Source of the DNA: Bigelowiella natans CCMP2755
Lineage: Eukaryota > Cercozoa > Chlorarachniophyceae
Assembly: GCA_000320545.1 (NCBI GenBank)
Contig: ADNK01001088.1
Span: 62,001 to 126,000, forward strand
Length of the DNA stretch: 64,000 nucleotides
Direction of reading: 5' to 3'
Position 1 is the first letter of the stretch. Each line of letters begins with the position of its first letter. The notes below the pieces were generated by a model that saw only the letters and a list, made by a program, of their open reading frames with translations, was not told the DNA's origin and did no database searches. Shown piece after piece: positions 47,119 to 58,679 of the stretch. A program made the position numbers and the translations under genes.

Positions 47119-48055
47119 CTACACATCATCGGAAAATGCATAGCTAGGTGTGAATGCTTGCTCTGCCCTTCGTTCCTTTTCCTGGTTCATTGCATCCATC
47201 TCCTCAAGTGACGGAACCTGACACAGTTCACTTCAATGTCGAATGATTGTTCCTTGCAGGCATAAATGTTTAGCATTGTGAGCTTGTTGTTCCTTCTCGC
47301 ATCTTCATTAAAATTCGTTCAAAAAATTAAATTAAACAACCTGCCAGAAGCATTGTTTAACCTTTGCTTGACCCTGTCGAGTTAAATCTTGGGATAGAGG
47401 GGATGTCCGATTTTTTGCCGGTGTTTCTTTCGGCATCTCAAGAGCTGGTGGGATTGCTTCATATTCCATCTTCAGAGGTGCTTTAAATTTGCTTCCCCCT
47501 TCCCCTGCCTCAAGTGAGACACTATGTTTATCACCACTTTTTGGAGGACATGGCATCTTGTTGGCCTCATTGACGAATGTTGACTTCAGTTCTTCCTCTT
47601 TAAACTCAGATTTGGCAAACATCTTTTTGGACGGAGTTTTTTCAGATTTGACATTGACATCAATTTCAACGTTTCCCTTCTTAGTGGAAGGCACCGTAGA
47701 GATAGGTGTGGAATTTTCTTTTACATCTCCACCATCATCAGCTTTTGATTCCAAATTATCCCACTTCTCCAGCCGTTTTATTGAGCGTTGGCGAAACCTA
47801 TTCCTTGTTTGAAACTGGAAAACAAATCAATCTTCTCGGGGTTTGCTCTTATTGAATGCGATCAATCACTGCTTACAACCTGAATCATCTCAGAAAAATC
47901 TGCGGAGTACTTTCGGTTAAGCTTCGTCTTGTTGCGTTTGGATTGAAAGGCCTTTTCCAGTATCTTTGTATCCTTATCAGAGTACTCAGTCCACGCATTC
48001 GGATTGTCATCTTCTTTTTCCAAATCCTAAACCGTGAAGGAAGTTCAAGAAATAC

Positions 48056-48095
<40 letters not shown>

Positions 48096-49671
48096 TTAGT
48101 ATCAAGACGGTGCTGTACCGATTTCCAAAGCCATACGCCTGTTGCAGACTTGTGCTTCCTCGGGGGACTTCTGACTATTGCTTTAGCTGGGAGAATTTCT
48201 TCCTTCACTACCTTAGCACTTCCTACGGTTACCTCGGCCACATTCAAAGGCTCGCAGGGTTTCTTCGCTGAAACGGGAAAAGACGAAGACTTGGTTCCAC
48301 TGAAAGACTGAGCTTTATTATTAGATCCTTGTACTTCGCGCTTGATTGGACGTCGGCGAAAATCGTTTTCTGTCTGAAACTAACGGATAATAGGGAAGAT
48401 ACTAGTAAAGATCGATTTATTTAGTGTATCATATGCATATTCAATGTGAAAGGTCCTCTTGCAAGGTTTTTACTAATTTATCCTGCTAGAATTACCTGAA
48501 TCATTTCTGAAAAATTTGCCGAGTAAGTTCGGTTAATTTTAGTTAATTTGCGCTGGGATTTAAAAGCCTTTTCGAGAATTTTAGACTCCTTTCGAGAGTA
48601 TGGTCTCCAGGAAGCAGAGTTGTTATCATCCGCTTCTAGATCCTGTGATAAAAAAATTGAAAAAATCTTTACTACTCTGAACAAAATTAATAAACTTATC
48701 TGAAAGGGAAAATATGACACCATCGCCACATCGGCTCTTTAGACATCTGCAACATTTTTTTTCTTTCTTGCCATAACTACCGATTTCCATAACCACACTG
48801 CTGCTCCTACTCCTCCTGCTGCTATGGCTATTGTTGAAGGCTTTGATGATTCATGTGGCTCTTCTTCTTTTTCTCCTTGATGCAAATCCTGGGATACGTC
48901 ATGCTTCAAATCAGCTCGGTTTTCATCCTCAACCCGACCTTCGTTGGATGATTCTATCAAAGATTCCCCACTTTTCTCCTCTTCACCGGCCTCCCGAAAC
49001 ATTTTGTATTTAGGTAACTCGAGTAATCGCTCCAAGGCACTCCTGGCCTCCGTTGCTAGTTCTTCGTGGCCTTCTAGAGCCAGAATCTCCGCAAACATCC
49101 TCATTTTTACTACCGCCCAGGTACCCTGCGCCTTTTCGATTGTTGCTATCCGTTTCTCTAGCGCCTGGGGTGACATGGTCCGCACTCGCATGTACGTATG
49201 AGAATAAGTGGCGTTTCGGGGTAGTTTTCCGCTTTCGAAGTGCTGCTGAACCAAACGGTTGAATCGGTTCTTCCTTTCCAATTCCCTTACTTCTGCAAGC
49301 TTGTCATCAAAGTCCATTCGATGATTAGATACTGACGCCTTGCTGCTAGCAGGGGTTGAATCGCTCGCTTGAGCGACACTGAGTGATATTTCCGCACCCT
49401 GTTTTGCTAAGCGCCTTGATTTGCGACGTGGCACATTTGTTGTGTAACTTGTATCTGTACGTTTCGATTTGGTGCGCTTCATCTTCATTTTCTTCTTCTT
49501 TGTATTTTTCAAATTTATACGATGGGGACAAGCGTTATTTTGTCCCCTTCCTCCCATCAGTCCCAGCTTTGCAAGCATGGCTTGGTTCTGCCGTATTCGT
49601 TCCTCCCGAGCCAGCTCAAAGGCAGACTTCCCACCCTCCTCCTCGCCTTCGAGCATGTTCTTTGATCCCAT
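47119..49671 (-). CDS. Protein with two tandem WWE-like domains
   Basis: Six exons close in phase: 48781-49671, 48496-48642, 48119-48379, 47880-48026, 47341-47814, 47119-47217, giving 672 residues. The N-terminus has a helix typical of nuclear proteins (FELAREERIRQNQAMLAKLG), basic runs and PRRKSRRLAKQG. Two modules follow, each starting VWLWKS at the end of one exon, then DLE[AK]-D-DN ... W-x-x-YS, ILEKAF-S-R, NR-YSA-FSEMIQ, and finishing FQT-N-FR-R-IKR in the next exon. This is the W-x-W ... W-x-x-Y ... MIQ ... RRxIKR pattern of WWE domains, which bind poly- or iso-ADP-ribose. The C-terminus is Lys/Glu-rich and ends SYAFSDDV. No RING or PARP catalytic domain was seen. A TA run (48061-48093) lies in the intron between the modules. 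Confidence 0.8.
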
Positions 49672-50187
49672 GGGGATCTCACTACGCCAAGCGATTTTCT
49701 TCCTGTGTGGTCGAGCAGCCTTCTTAATCCGTGAACAAAGTAGTGGGGGTGGAAAGCTTTCCGGGAGCCACAGTCACAAATAAGAACCCCTTCCCTCCAC
49801 CTGTGAGCAGCAACAATTCGGATATTCAGATATTCTACCAATTATTTACCAGTCGCAACGTAGAAATGGCCTCTATCACCCGATCATATCATCCAGCAAA
49901 TTAAACCAGAAAATTGGGATCCAGTCTCCCGTATTTCGTCCCTGCGTCTTACTATAAGCAAGCAAGTACGTTTTACAAGGAGGATTTGCCCATCCGACAT
50001 CGCACGTCCTTTGTCGCAGGCTTCATGCTGCGCCGCCACGATGACGACAAACTCCTTCTGGGCCTTGCCGACGAAACTTTCGTCGGATATGGACGATTCT
50101 GGGGTGCTACGACGGTGTTAGCCATGACCAAGAGAGCACGCCCATTGGATATTTACGGCCTCGAGTCGAGGCTTTCTTGATTAAGGG
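49672..50187. promoter_or_regulatory. Divergent region between WWE and beta-helix genes
   Basis: About 515 bp between outward-facing start codons. A plus-strand ORF (49914-50180, non-ATG start) ends just upstream of ATG 50188 and could be a leader ORF, but it has no family features. Confidence 0.45.
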
Positions 50188-52511
50188 ATGTCAGCAAGGC
50201 ATCTGAGCTGGTTGATTATCACGTTTGCATTGTCCGCAGGACATGGCAAGGATGTTAATGGTGGTCAGATGGAACAGAACACAACCTGGACACGAGGGGA
50301 AAGCCCTTACATCGTGCACGACGTGCTCGTTATCGAGCCGAACGTCTTTCTAACAATCAAAGCGGGGGTAGAGGTGCAATGTATATCCCCAAATTGCCTC
50401 CGTATCGAGGGAGCAATCAGAGTGGAAGGAACATTAGATGACCCTGTAATCTTCAAACCAAAATATCCTGGGAGTTCAGACACATTCGAAGATCTTCAAA
50501 ATCCTGGGTGGATCTACATTGCAGTAAAGGCAGATGCTCGCCAGTCTGAGATAAACTATGCTAAATTTGAGGGAGATGTAAAGGGAGAGGTGCCACAGTA
50601 TCTAGCGATTCAATCGCAATCCGAGAGCAGCCACCCACTTACGATACGGAGATCTAATATGGATCGCATTCGCATCGTTGCCTGCCGCCTACATGTGATA
50701 GATAGCTCCCTAAAGCAGAGTTCAGTCTGGACTAATATGACCTTATTTTCCAAGTCGCACATCGATAATTGCAAACTGCGGTCATACTTTATATTAAATC
50801 ATGGAGCCGGGCTGATCCAATTCGAGTCGTCATCAATAAAAGGGAGCACAGCCGTTCTAAATAGTGATCTGAAATTTTCTGCAAGTACTTTACATGATAA
50901 CAAATTTGAAAAGCAGAATTCACTTTCCTTTGGCAACACAACGATCATAGAAGGTAGCTTCGAAGCGACCGATGCAATAAGAATACAGACCTCTGAATTT
51001 ATTGAATCCGATTGGGTCTTTGCGGCAACAACTAACGATGTGGAAGATTCAGTCTTCTATCGGTGCAATTTATACGCGGACGTTTGCCAAAAGCAACGAT
51101 GCTCTCACAAGGATGTGAGGCTCATGCTCCGCAGGGTCGCAATCATGAACAATGGGACTGGAACGGGGTTACTCATCACTGACTCCCACAGAAACAATTT
51201 GCTTCACCATGCTATCATACATATCGAGAACGTGCTGCTGTATCGTCTTTCCACCGGGATTGTAGTTTCTACAAAACATGCCTTTGATCGGATAGTGCTC
51301 AAGGGAGTCAATTTTATCGATATCTCTCATGCGGCGGTCGAAGTTAGGGATGTTACAGGGATTTCAAAGGCAGACTTTTGCTATTGGAACGGGCTATCAG
51401 TGCTGCAAACTGGCAAATCCATCATCGACGGGGACGATCATCCTGGGCGAGGAAAGGTGACGGTAAGTCACCCCCTGACATCGCCTGATTCTATTGCTCC
51501 GCTACCACCTCCCCGAGACCCATGGGTCTCTGTAATAACAACTGGCCCTCATTCAAGCACTACTACAGTCGTCATTCATTGGATGCCACCTTTGGCTCCT
51601 CTCCCACACAACATCGCCCATGTGTACATTTTGTACGTGCTGTTAGACAAGGAGCAGGGCTTTCATCGATACTACACGCAGTTAGACGCGTTCACCCTGC
51701 CCCCCGAGATAGATCCAGCGAAGCTTAACAACGCCAAGCTCGCTCTTCAGGTCATGACGGAGGACGGCCGACAGAGCTGGTATAGCATTGTGAAGCCCCT
51801 CAGAAATATCGACTTGCTCGACCCTGAGTACTTCCACCAGGTATACACCAAGCTGCCGATCCGCGCACCGTTGCCGTCTTTGGGCGCACACTTTTCGGTC
51901 AAGACTACATCCCCCACACGGCTCGCTACAGCCTACCCGACCTCCTCCCCAAACACCGACACGTACTCTCCAACAACGATAAGCCCAACGCTAGGACCTT
52001 CCTACAACGCCTCTTACAAAAGACCGGCCTCAAGGTTGGTCGGTTAGTTACCCGTCGTCCGCGTAAATATCTACCCTGCTCCTCCTCCCCCTCCTCCTCC
52101 TCCTCATACACTTTGACAAAATTGCATTCAATCGTGCTTTCGTTGACCATAGAGCTGTGTGGTGTCACGAATGAGGGTGTGTGTGGTGCGCTTAACAGGG
52201 TCAGAGAGGAGTTTTCTTGGTTCTACGTTGCCATTGCTGCGGTCTTGGTGGTTGCACTCGCCCTCACATATGCTGTGTTATTTGCAGTATATCGATGGTA
52301 GGTGAACACTAGTAGCATTTATATTTACTAGACTTAGATACGACATTCCTTCTGATCTCTCTTTCTTGCACAATTTGTTGTCCCTAAATGTCCACGATAA
52401 AGGTTCAAGCAGCGAAAGGTATCTACATCATCCGCGGGCGGAGTTGTGGCTTACGCGCTCGTCCCCGTGAGAAATAACACGGATGGAATGCTTCCTGGTG
52501 ATGAAGAGTAA
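50188..52511 (+). CDS. Type I membrane protein with beta-helix-like ectodomain
   Basis: Three exons close in phase: 50188-52034, 52199-52297 and 52403-52511, giving 684 residues. An in-frame stop lies just upstream of ATG 50188. There is a signal peptide (WLIITFALSAGHG), then a long ectodomain of short repetitive beta-like strands (VLVIEPNVFLTIKAGVEVQC, LRIEGAIRVEGTLDDPVIFK, RRSNMDRIRIVACRLHVIDS) typical of right-handed parallel beta-helices. Several N-glycosylation sequons occur (NTT, NMT, NGT, NAS). A Pro-rich region and a fibronectin-like segment (VVIHWMPPLAPLPHNIAHVY) precede a Thr/Ser/Pro stalk. A single helix (YVAIAAVLVVALALTYAVLF) and a short tail (FKQRK ... LPGDEE) follow. The 1.85-kb first exon is unusually long for this window. 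Likely a cell-surface or endomembrane protein; ligand unknown. Confidence 0.75.
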
Positions 52512-52956
52512 AAGCGCTTACTGAATGCTCCAAAAGCACAACAAATGCATGCTATAACGCATATGTTGGTGTACTGTAATTCAATGCGCATATGAAGAAC
52601 AACGAAGCAATTGCTCCTATTTTTATCATGCATGGCTATGCATGGCATGAGGTGGTGCTGTACATGTGGCTACAATAGTATGAATCATGATCGAAAGCGA
52701 TTAATAGTTGGCAGTTTTCCTTGGTGTAGACACAGAAATATAAGAAGCATGAAGTAATGGAAGGTGGAGAATATACTAGCTGAATGTTAGCTGTAATACT
52801 ACAGCTTCTGCATGTCCAAATAAAGCTATGTCATGCACAGTGTGCCGAGCGACACATACAAGTGCCGACAATACGGAGTATTATGCTGACTCGTAAACAT
52901 TTTCATTCTAAAAAATTTAAAAGCCTAAGAAGGTCAAGGTGACTCAATCGGCATCA
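52512..52956. other. Convergent spacer, no gene seen
   Basis: About 445 bp between convergent stops. Rich in GCATGC and TGCATG words; no element copy and no exon recognised. Confidence 0.6.
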
Positions 52957-53237
52957 TCATATGAACGTTCGCGCCACCGTGGCCCGTCCGACCTTCGCCT
53001 TCCATAGCCGTGATTTCGTTGACTCGAAGAAAGCTTTTGCTCTTTCAGTCAATGGCGGGGGTGGATCACGGCAACGCTGACGGGCTTTCTTTCGTTTGTC
53101 ATGCGACTGTTGCTGCTGCTGCGACTGTTGCTTTTTTTGTCCCAGAATATCTTGCTGAATTATCCCACTCTCCAAAATTGCGCATATCAAGGCCCACCTG
53201 AGAGTGGATGGTGAGTGGAAAGACGATGGTGAGAAAT

Positions 53238-53272
<35 letters not shown>

Positions 53273-55382
53273 ATTGATGATGATGGCGGTGGCTCTCTGG
53301 ATGGACATCATTGTCGTAGCGAACGCTCTAATATGGCTCATCATGAAAGGGGAGCGTAGTCAAACACCACAACACGTCAGGTGTAGGATTGCTTTCGCAA
53401 GCAGCACAATTCGTTGACATAGCACTAATAAGGGCAACAGAGCATACAGTGTATTATTATCACCTATTGCCTCGGTGAAACATCTTTTCACATGTGGCGG
53501 ATGTGTAGAACCCTGCTTGTTGAGCGTATTTCCTCACAATAGGAATAAGCATAGACGTTTCCCCGGAGTCTTCCACCATGATCACTAGCCACCTCAGTGA
53601 TGATGATGATGACGATGGTGATGTTGATGGTGACGAGGACAATGTGAACGTATCAATCCACGATTTGATTGTCTGCATCCACGTATTGTTGCAGGAAACA
53701 GCCCCGTGCTGTGTCAAGACAACTATACCGTCGCAACCGGAGAGGTGCGAGCTGAGACAATGCTTGCCCGTCTGAGTACCGCGGATAATAGTCGTACTCT
53801 GGTTGATGCTTTTAGCATCATGTAATACACCGTTATTATTATTATTGTTGTTGCTGTTCGCTTCAGTTTTGTCACTGTTGGCAGCTTTGACTTGGCCTTT
53901 TCGGTCGTCCACGTGCTCGCTGCTGCTACGACTTCCATTAGAACCGAGAGCGTGATCGCGTTCTTTTAACCATAAAACGTCCACTTCTGGGCTGTCACGT
54001 AGTCCTCTCTCGTCCAGCAGGTGGCGATACTCCATTCTCGAATTGGTGAGGCAGCAAACGTGCTTAGCAAATCGGACATCTTCGTCGTTACAATTACCTT
54101 GACGTTGTTGTTGTTGTTGGTGGTGGTGGTGGTGCTGCTGCTGCTTCTGGCTTTGCGAGGGAGTGTCATGACATTGTCTGATAGATTCATTCTCACCGGG
54201 TTCTAGACCTAGCAATGCTGGCAGACAGTAGTGGAAACCGGGCTCCGAAACTGCTACTTTTAATCTCCGCGTGGATGATGACGACAATCTTGATGACGCA
54301 GTTGTTGTTGCTGCTGCTGCTGTTGTTGTTGTTGTTCGGGCTTGCCGCCCCCAGTGAAAGTGCTCTATGAAGAACAGCACCGTCTCAGTTGCCAGTTTGA
54401 ACTTGGTAGCATGTGGAGCGGCTATCTTTGGCATCCTCTCAACATTCCAGGATGAATCAAATCGCCACTGTGAAACGAGAGGGGGGGGAGGGGGTGTGGA
54501 CACATCTGCAAGCTGCTGCTGCCGCTGCTGCTCGTTCATTATCTTCAGCTTCTTTGCTGGTCGAGCTGACTCTGATCGTACTGGGTTTGCCGATGGGCCA
54601 TGGGGTGCTCCTCCTCCACCTACACTAATAGAGGGAGGAACTGGAGGCGGAGAAAGGGCGGGGGCAACCCCTTCGCTGCGGAATGATTGTGAAGGATGCA
54701 ATACTTTGAGCAAGATGTACATGTGCGGGTTTCCGATAGCAAATCTGACAACTTGCACGTTCAGTAGAGTGTAGTTGTAAGATCGTACCATAGCTTTGAG
54801 AGAAATCACGACACGGTCAACAGCCTCACCATCCCAGCACTCGAAGTTAGTTCGGTGGCTGAGCATTAACCCAAGAATTAGAGGAGTTGGTGGTAAGGAC
54901 GATAACCTCCCTGCCGTAGTTGTAGGTGCTGCATTTCCCATGGCTTTCGTTTCCGAAGGGGGGGGAGGAGAAAGGATGCCGTACTTGAACAGCTGCTCTA
55001 TTTCTGGCCACTGACCGCACGTCTCGATCTGCTTCAGTGTAAAGGTCTTGAAGCTGCGAACATTAATCCACACGCCCTGTAGTGTCTTCTTGCATCTCAT
55101 GTGACTGGTAGATGGACTTACTTTCTTGCCTAACAATGGTCGATTCGGACATGCTGTAGCGCTGCTGCTGCTGCTGCTGCTTCTCTCATCGGCTCCCTCT
55201 CCCTTCGTATGACTGCTGCTGCTACAACGCGCGTATTTGTTTTGATCATTATCCTCGTCGTCATCATCATCAGCATCATCCTCGCCACCTACCTGCCGCA
55301 CAAGGCTTTGCACATAGTGCGCGAAATGCACCGTCCGACGTGTGAGTTGGTGGTTCACTATGAATCGCTGGTCTTTGTCCAT
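52957..55382 (-). CDS. Large unknown protein with homopolymer-rich inserts
   Basis: No family recognised. From ATG 55382 (MDKDQRFIVNHQLTRRTVHF), a CAG|GTAGGT donor in the VQSLVRQ exon can splice to the CTACAG acceptor before GVWINVRSFKTFTLKQIETC. The frame between is also open but only Asp/Ser-rich, and is probably intron. Ordered, conserved-looking blocks follow: HRTNFECWDGEAVDRVVISL, YNYTLLNVQVVRFAIGNPHM, KLATETVLFFIEHFHWGRQA, FHYCLPALLGLEPGENESI, CLTNSRMEYRHLLDERGLRD, CDGIVVLTQHGAV and WLVIMVEDSGETSMLIPIVR. Between them are Gln/His, Thr/Ala, Pro and Ser/Asn runs. The frame splices at AG|GTGATA into a Gln/Lys-rich last exon with stop TGA at 52957. An intron holds an ATG/GAT run (53240-53273). 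Confidence 0.6.
53240..53273. repeat. GAT microsatellite in last intron
   Basis: Trinucleotide run between the final two exons of the minus-strand unknown gene. Its translations (Met, Asp or Ile runs) are not coding. Confidence 0.75.
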
Positions 55383-55547
55383 CCCGTCCGGGCTGTACTC
55401 CGATTGGAAAAATAAATAGCAGCAGCAGCAGCAGCAGAGAACATCAATATTAACGACATATGGTGATGGCAAAGAGTACCCTTCGAGGATCTCATTGGTG
55501 CTGCTACATAACAGCATCACAGGCTTCAAACGAGGGGAAGGGCAAAA

Positions 55548-56949
55548 TCATTGTGAACAAACACCAACCCCATCTACAAATTCGTATAATATACATACAC
55601 GAGTGTGCATCGTCACTATGTTTTTCCTACTCCTTAAAGACCTTGGTAGCTCGGCCTTATCGTAGTGAATACAGGAGACATGTGCTGCTGCTGCTCGATG
55701 ATCCTTCTCGTTCTCCTCATCCTGCTGCTGCTGCTTTTGAGGAGTAGTAAGGAAAGATGCTGGTTTCGCTGCTGCTGTAACTGAGTCCTCTGTCGTTTTT
55801 GGCATCCCCCTCCTTTCACATTTGCCGTACCCCCTCCTTGGCCCATTGCCCCTGGCCCCCAACCTTCCCAATGCAAACTGTGCAGCGGCAAGCTCCGTTT
55901 CATCATCTATTATAGCGTCAATTGACTCTATACCATCCACTTCCATCTGACGAGAATGGAGAGAGAAAGTGTGTGTGTGTGTGTAAGGGGGGAGGCACGC
56001 AAGACACAAAATTATCGATGTTGTTTCGTTCAGCTTAGTATGCTACGATTGCGAATCGTATAATTAGAACATATGCTCTTTACCAAGGCACGCACAGTCG
56101 GAAGCAGCTTGAAGTCCACGCATACTACCCGCCAGCCCCTATGCACATGGCTGCTGAAATGAGCTCCTACCCACTGAACAAACCATCATACAAAACCCAG
56201 GAAACGCAATGATATCAAATGGCAATAAAACTACAGGATTATGACAATGAGGGCTGCCGCTGTTAGCACGATAATATCCCTTAGGTTTCTCCCCACCCCC
56301 CCCCCCTCCTCCTCCTCCTCACTTGCCTTGAGCGCATTCCACATAGGATATGCCGTTCCAGGGTCGTGGGCAAACTGCATTAGCTTCCAGCTCCCCTTGA
56401 AGTGCCTCAAAGCACAATTTTCCTCCTCGTTGATCTTCTTCCCAGCGTCGCTATCCTCCTCCTCGTTTTCATTGATGACTTTAGAGGAATTCCTCCGAAT
56501 GTCTTGTTCTGATTTGCTATCTTTTCTTTCAGCTCTTCCACCAAATATTTTCTTGTCTTCGTCCTTTTCGAGATCGCGGTCACTTCCAGTCGATTGTAAA
56601 GAATCGTCCTCACCTTTACTCGCTCCCCCTCCCTTTCTTTCCGTCACTTCGAACGCGACTGTGAAGAGCATGCCCCTCCCCTTGGTCATACGCTCGAATA
56701 CACTGTCAAATGCGGTGCTAATTGAATCTTGACCGTTGCCAATCGCGTGCTCATCTTTCATTCTCTTCCACTGTGCGAATGCAACGTTCATATACGCGCT
56801 GCACCTGTAGTGGTGAGGGTGGGGCAAGGAACATTTTCTTTAAAAGATTGCTGCTGAGGCTGCTGCTCGATTAGCGCACTCGGCAGGCGTACCGACGATT
56901 TTCATCATCTGCATGCATGCATGTAGACGACGTGTGATCATTTTACCAG

Positions 56950-56983
<34 letters not shown>

Positions 56984-58387
56984 AATACTCACCCTATTGT
57001 CTTAGCTTCGTAGCCAGCTCCAGTCGCAACTCCTGTCACAAAAGCAACCAGGTGGTCCACTACCTCATACCTGTGTGATGATCAAAGGCAAGGTATCAGC
57101 GTCAAGGAGGAGATGCTAAGTCATGTGATGATGGAGGAGAACGATGACAACGTCGTTCACATGGCTCTCCATGGATTTGCTGTAGTTTTCGCAACACTTA
57201 CATGGCAATGTATGGCGGCGTTAAATATTCATTATGTTAAAACTCACGGGTAGATTTGCATGATGCCTCCTCTTTGTGCAGTAGTAATGGCAAGAATAGC
57301 TGGCGAACCCCCTATAAGGTGGTGATTGAATAGCTGCTTTATATCTTGTCGACGCCTCCGGCCCTTCACCCTGAGGAGAAGTACAAATAATGCATGGTCG
57401 TATAAATCAACAACGCAGTTGTTCAATATCCCCTATCAAGGGGCAAGGTCACGGCTCGCGCTCGTTCTTATGAACATACATGCATACTTATAGCATAAAC
57501 TGCTACCCCCCAAAAGCGCCACAATAGTCCAGCCAGATAAACCTCAGCGACCGTGAATTTTGGCAAGGAAGAAGACAACTCCCTTCTTCTTTTTTCTTAT
57601 TTCCGCCTACTCCCATTTGTCGATCTCCTCCATCGGGATTGTTAGATCCTTGCTGTTGTGTCTGGCGAGGCACTCCTCCTCCATTCTCTACTACAACTAC
57701 TTCCTTTTCCCTTGCCAAATCCTGCCAGGGTTCAAGCAAGGATCTGAGATACTTGTCGTCTTTTAATCTCCGTACGGCACCTGCCGTCTTTGATAGGTTA
57801 GAGTTTACCAAGCTGCTGCTATTCTTCTTCTCAGCAGCTGCAGGTTCATCATCGAAGTGTGATAGTACCCTCGGAGCTGTTCTGGCAAGACAGAATTTAG
57901 AAGTATGCTCGAGAACTCGACAACGGCACGACAATTGGCAGCCCGACAGCGATGATATCAGCTTATGGGATTCGCACCGAGAGGCACGTGCTCCAGCTTT
58001 GCGCACCGACGACACCACACGCCGATCTAAGTTTGGTATCATTATTCGCGAGCGGGGTATGAAGTCCTTTATTTGGTCGAGAGAGTTTAAGGTCAAGAGG
58101 TGCTCAGTGTCAAGGATTAGTCCCCATGAGGTGGTGGTAGAGGGCGATGAGCTGCTGGCGGGAATCTTACTAGCTTTCGTGAATGCCCGCCTCGCGGACT
58201 CCACTAACCATTGATTGACTTTTATCTTCGCAGGGTGTTGTTCTGGTGTGTAGCGATACAATGGGGTTGGGGACGTGGTCTTGCCCTTCCTATGAGTACC
58301 TTTCTCTTCGTCACCCCTTTTGACGCCTGTGTCGTTCTTCGAACACTCCTCCCATTGTGTTGGCCTGGAATCTACACCATCCTCCAT
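55548..58387 (-). CDS. Unknown protein, possibly SAM-methyltransferase-like
   Basis: Start ATG at 58387 after an in-frame stop. Exon 1 encodes a Lys/Thr-rich leader, then WGLILDTEHLLTLNSLDQIK, IPRSRIMIPNLDRRVV and RFIWLDYCGAFGG. Next exons give KGRRRRQDIKQLFNHHLIGG, SPAILAITTAQRGG, YEVVDHLVAFVTGVATGAGY, an Ala-Tyr-Met helix and MLFTVAFEV. Strand-like blocks ending LDYCG and ITTAQRG are reminiscent of a Rossmann/methyltransferase-like algal family (from memory, not proven). The exon ending NALK is followed by AG|GCAAGT, a GC-AG intron; the nearby GT would give a stop. Then WVGAHFSSHVHRGWRVVCVD and an exon with Asp/Glu and Gln runs lead to TAA/TAG at 55548. A CTA run (56952-56983) lies in an intron. 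The 3' end is uncertain. Confidence 0.6.
56952..56983. repeat. CTA microsatellite in intron
   Basis: CTA trinucleotide run in an intron of the LDYCGAF protein gene. Confidence 0.75.
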
Positions 58388-58679
58388 CACGACTTGGGGG
58401 TCCTCCTCAGGCTCCTCTAGGATTTAGTCAATGATCCCGACCGATCGCCATTGTTGCATGGAGCTACGTCGAAAAATAAGCCCATCTAAAAATGTTGTAT
58501 TAGTTGTTAGAGGAGAATAATATTGGAAAGTTAAATACACCGAATATATCTAAGATATGCACCTGTTGCACTTGGTCTCCATCCACGAATAAAGTTGGTC
58601 AAAAATATATCCCAACTTTATCCTAAGCAGTTAGCCCACTTACTAACTCGTTGGAACTTTGTACTTCCGTCGGACCCTG
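58388..58679. promoter_or_regulatory. Compact divergent promoter (292 bp)
   Basis: Separates ATG 58387 (minus) from ATG 58680 (plus). AT-rich in its centre (58490-58560). No specific motif assigned. Confidence 0.5.
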
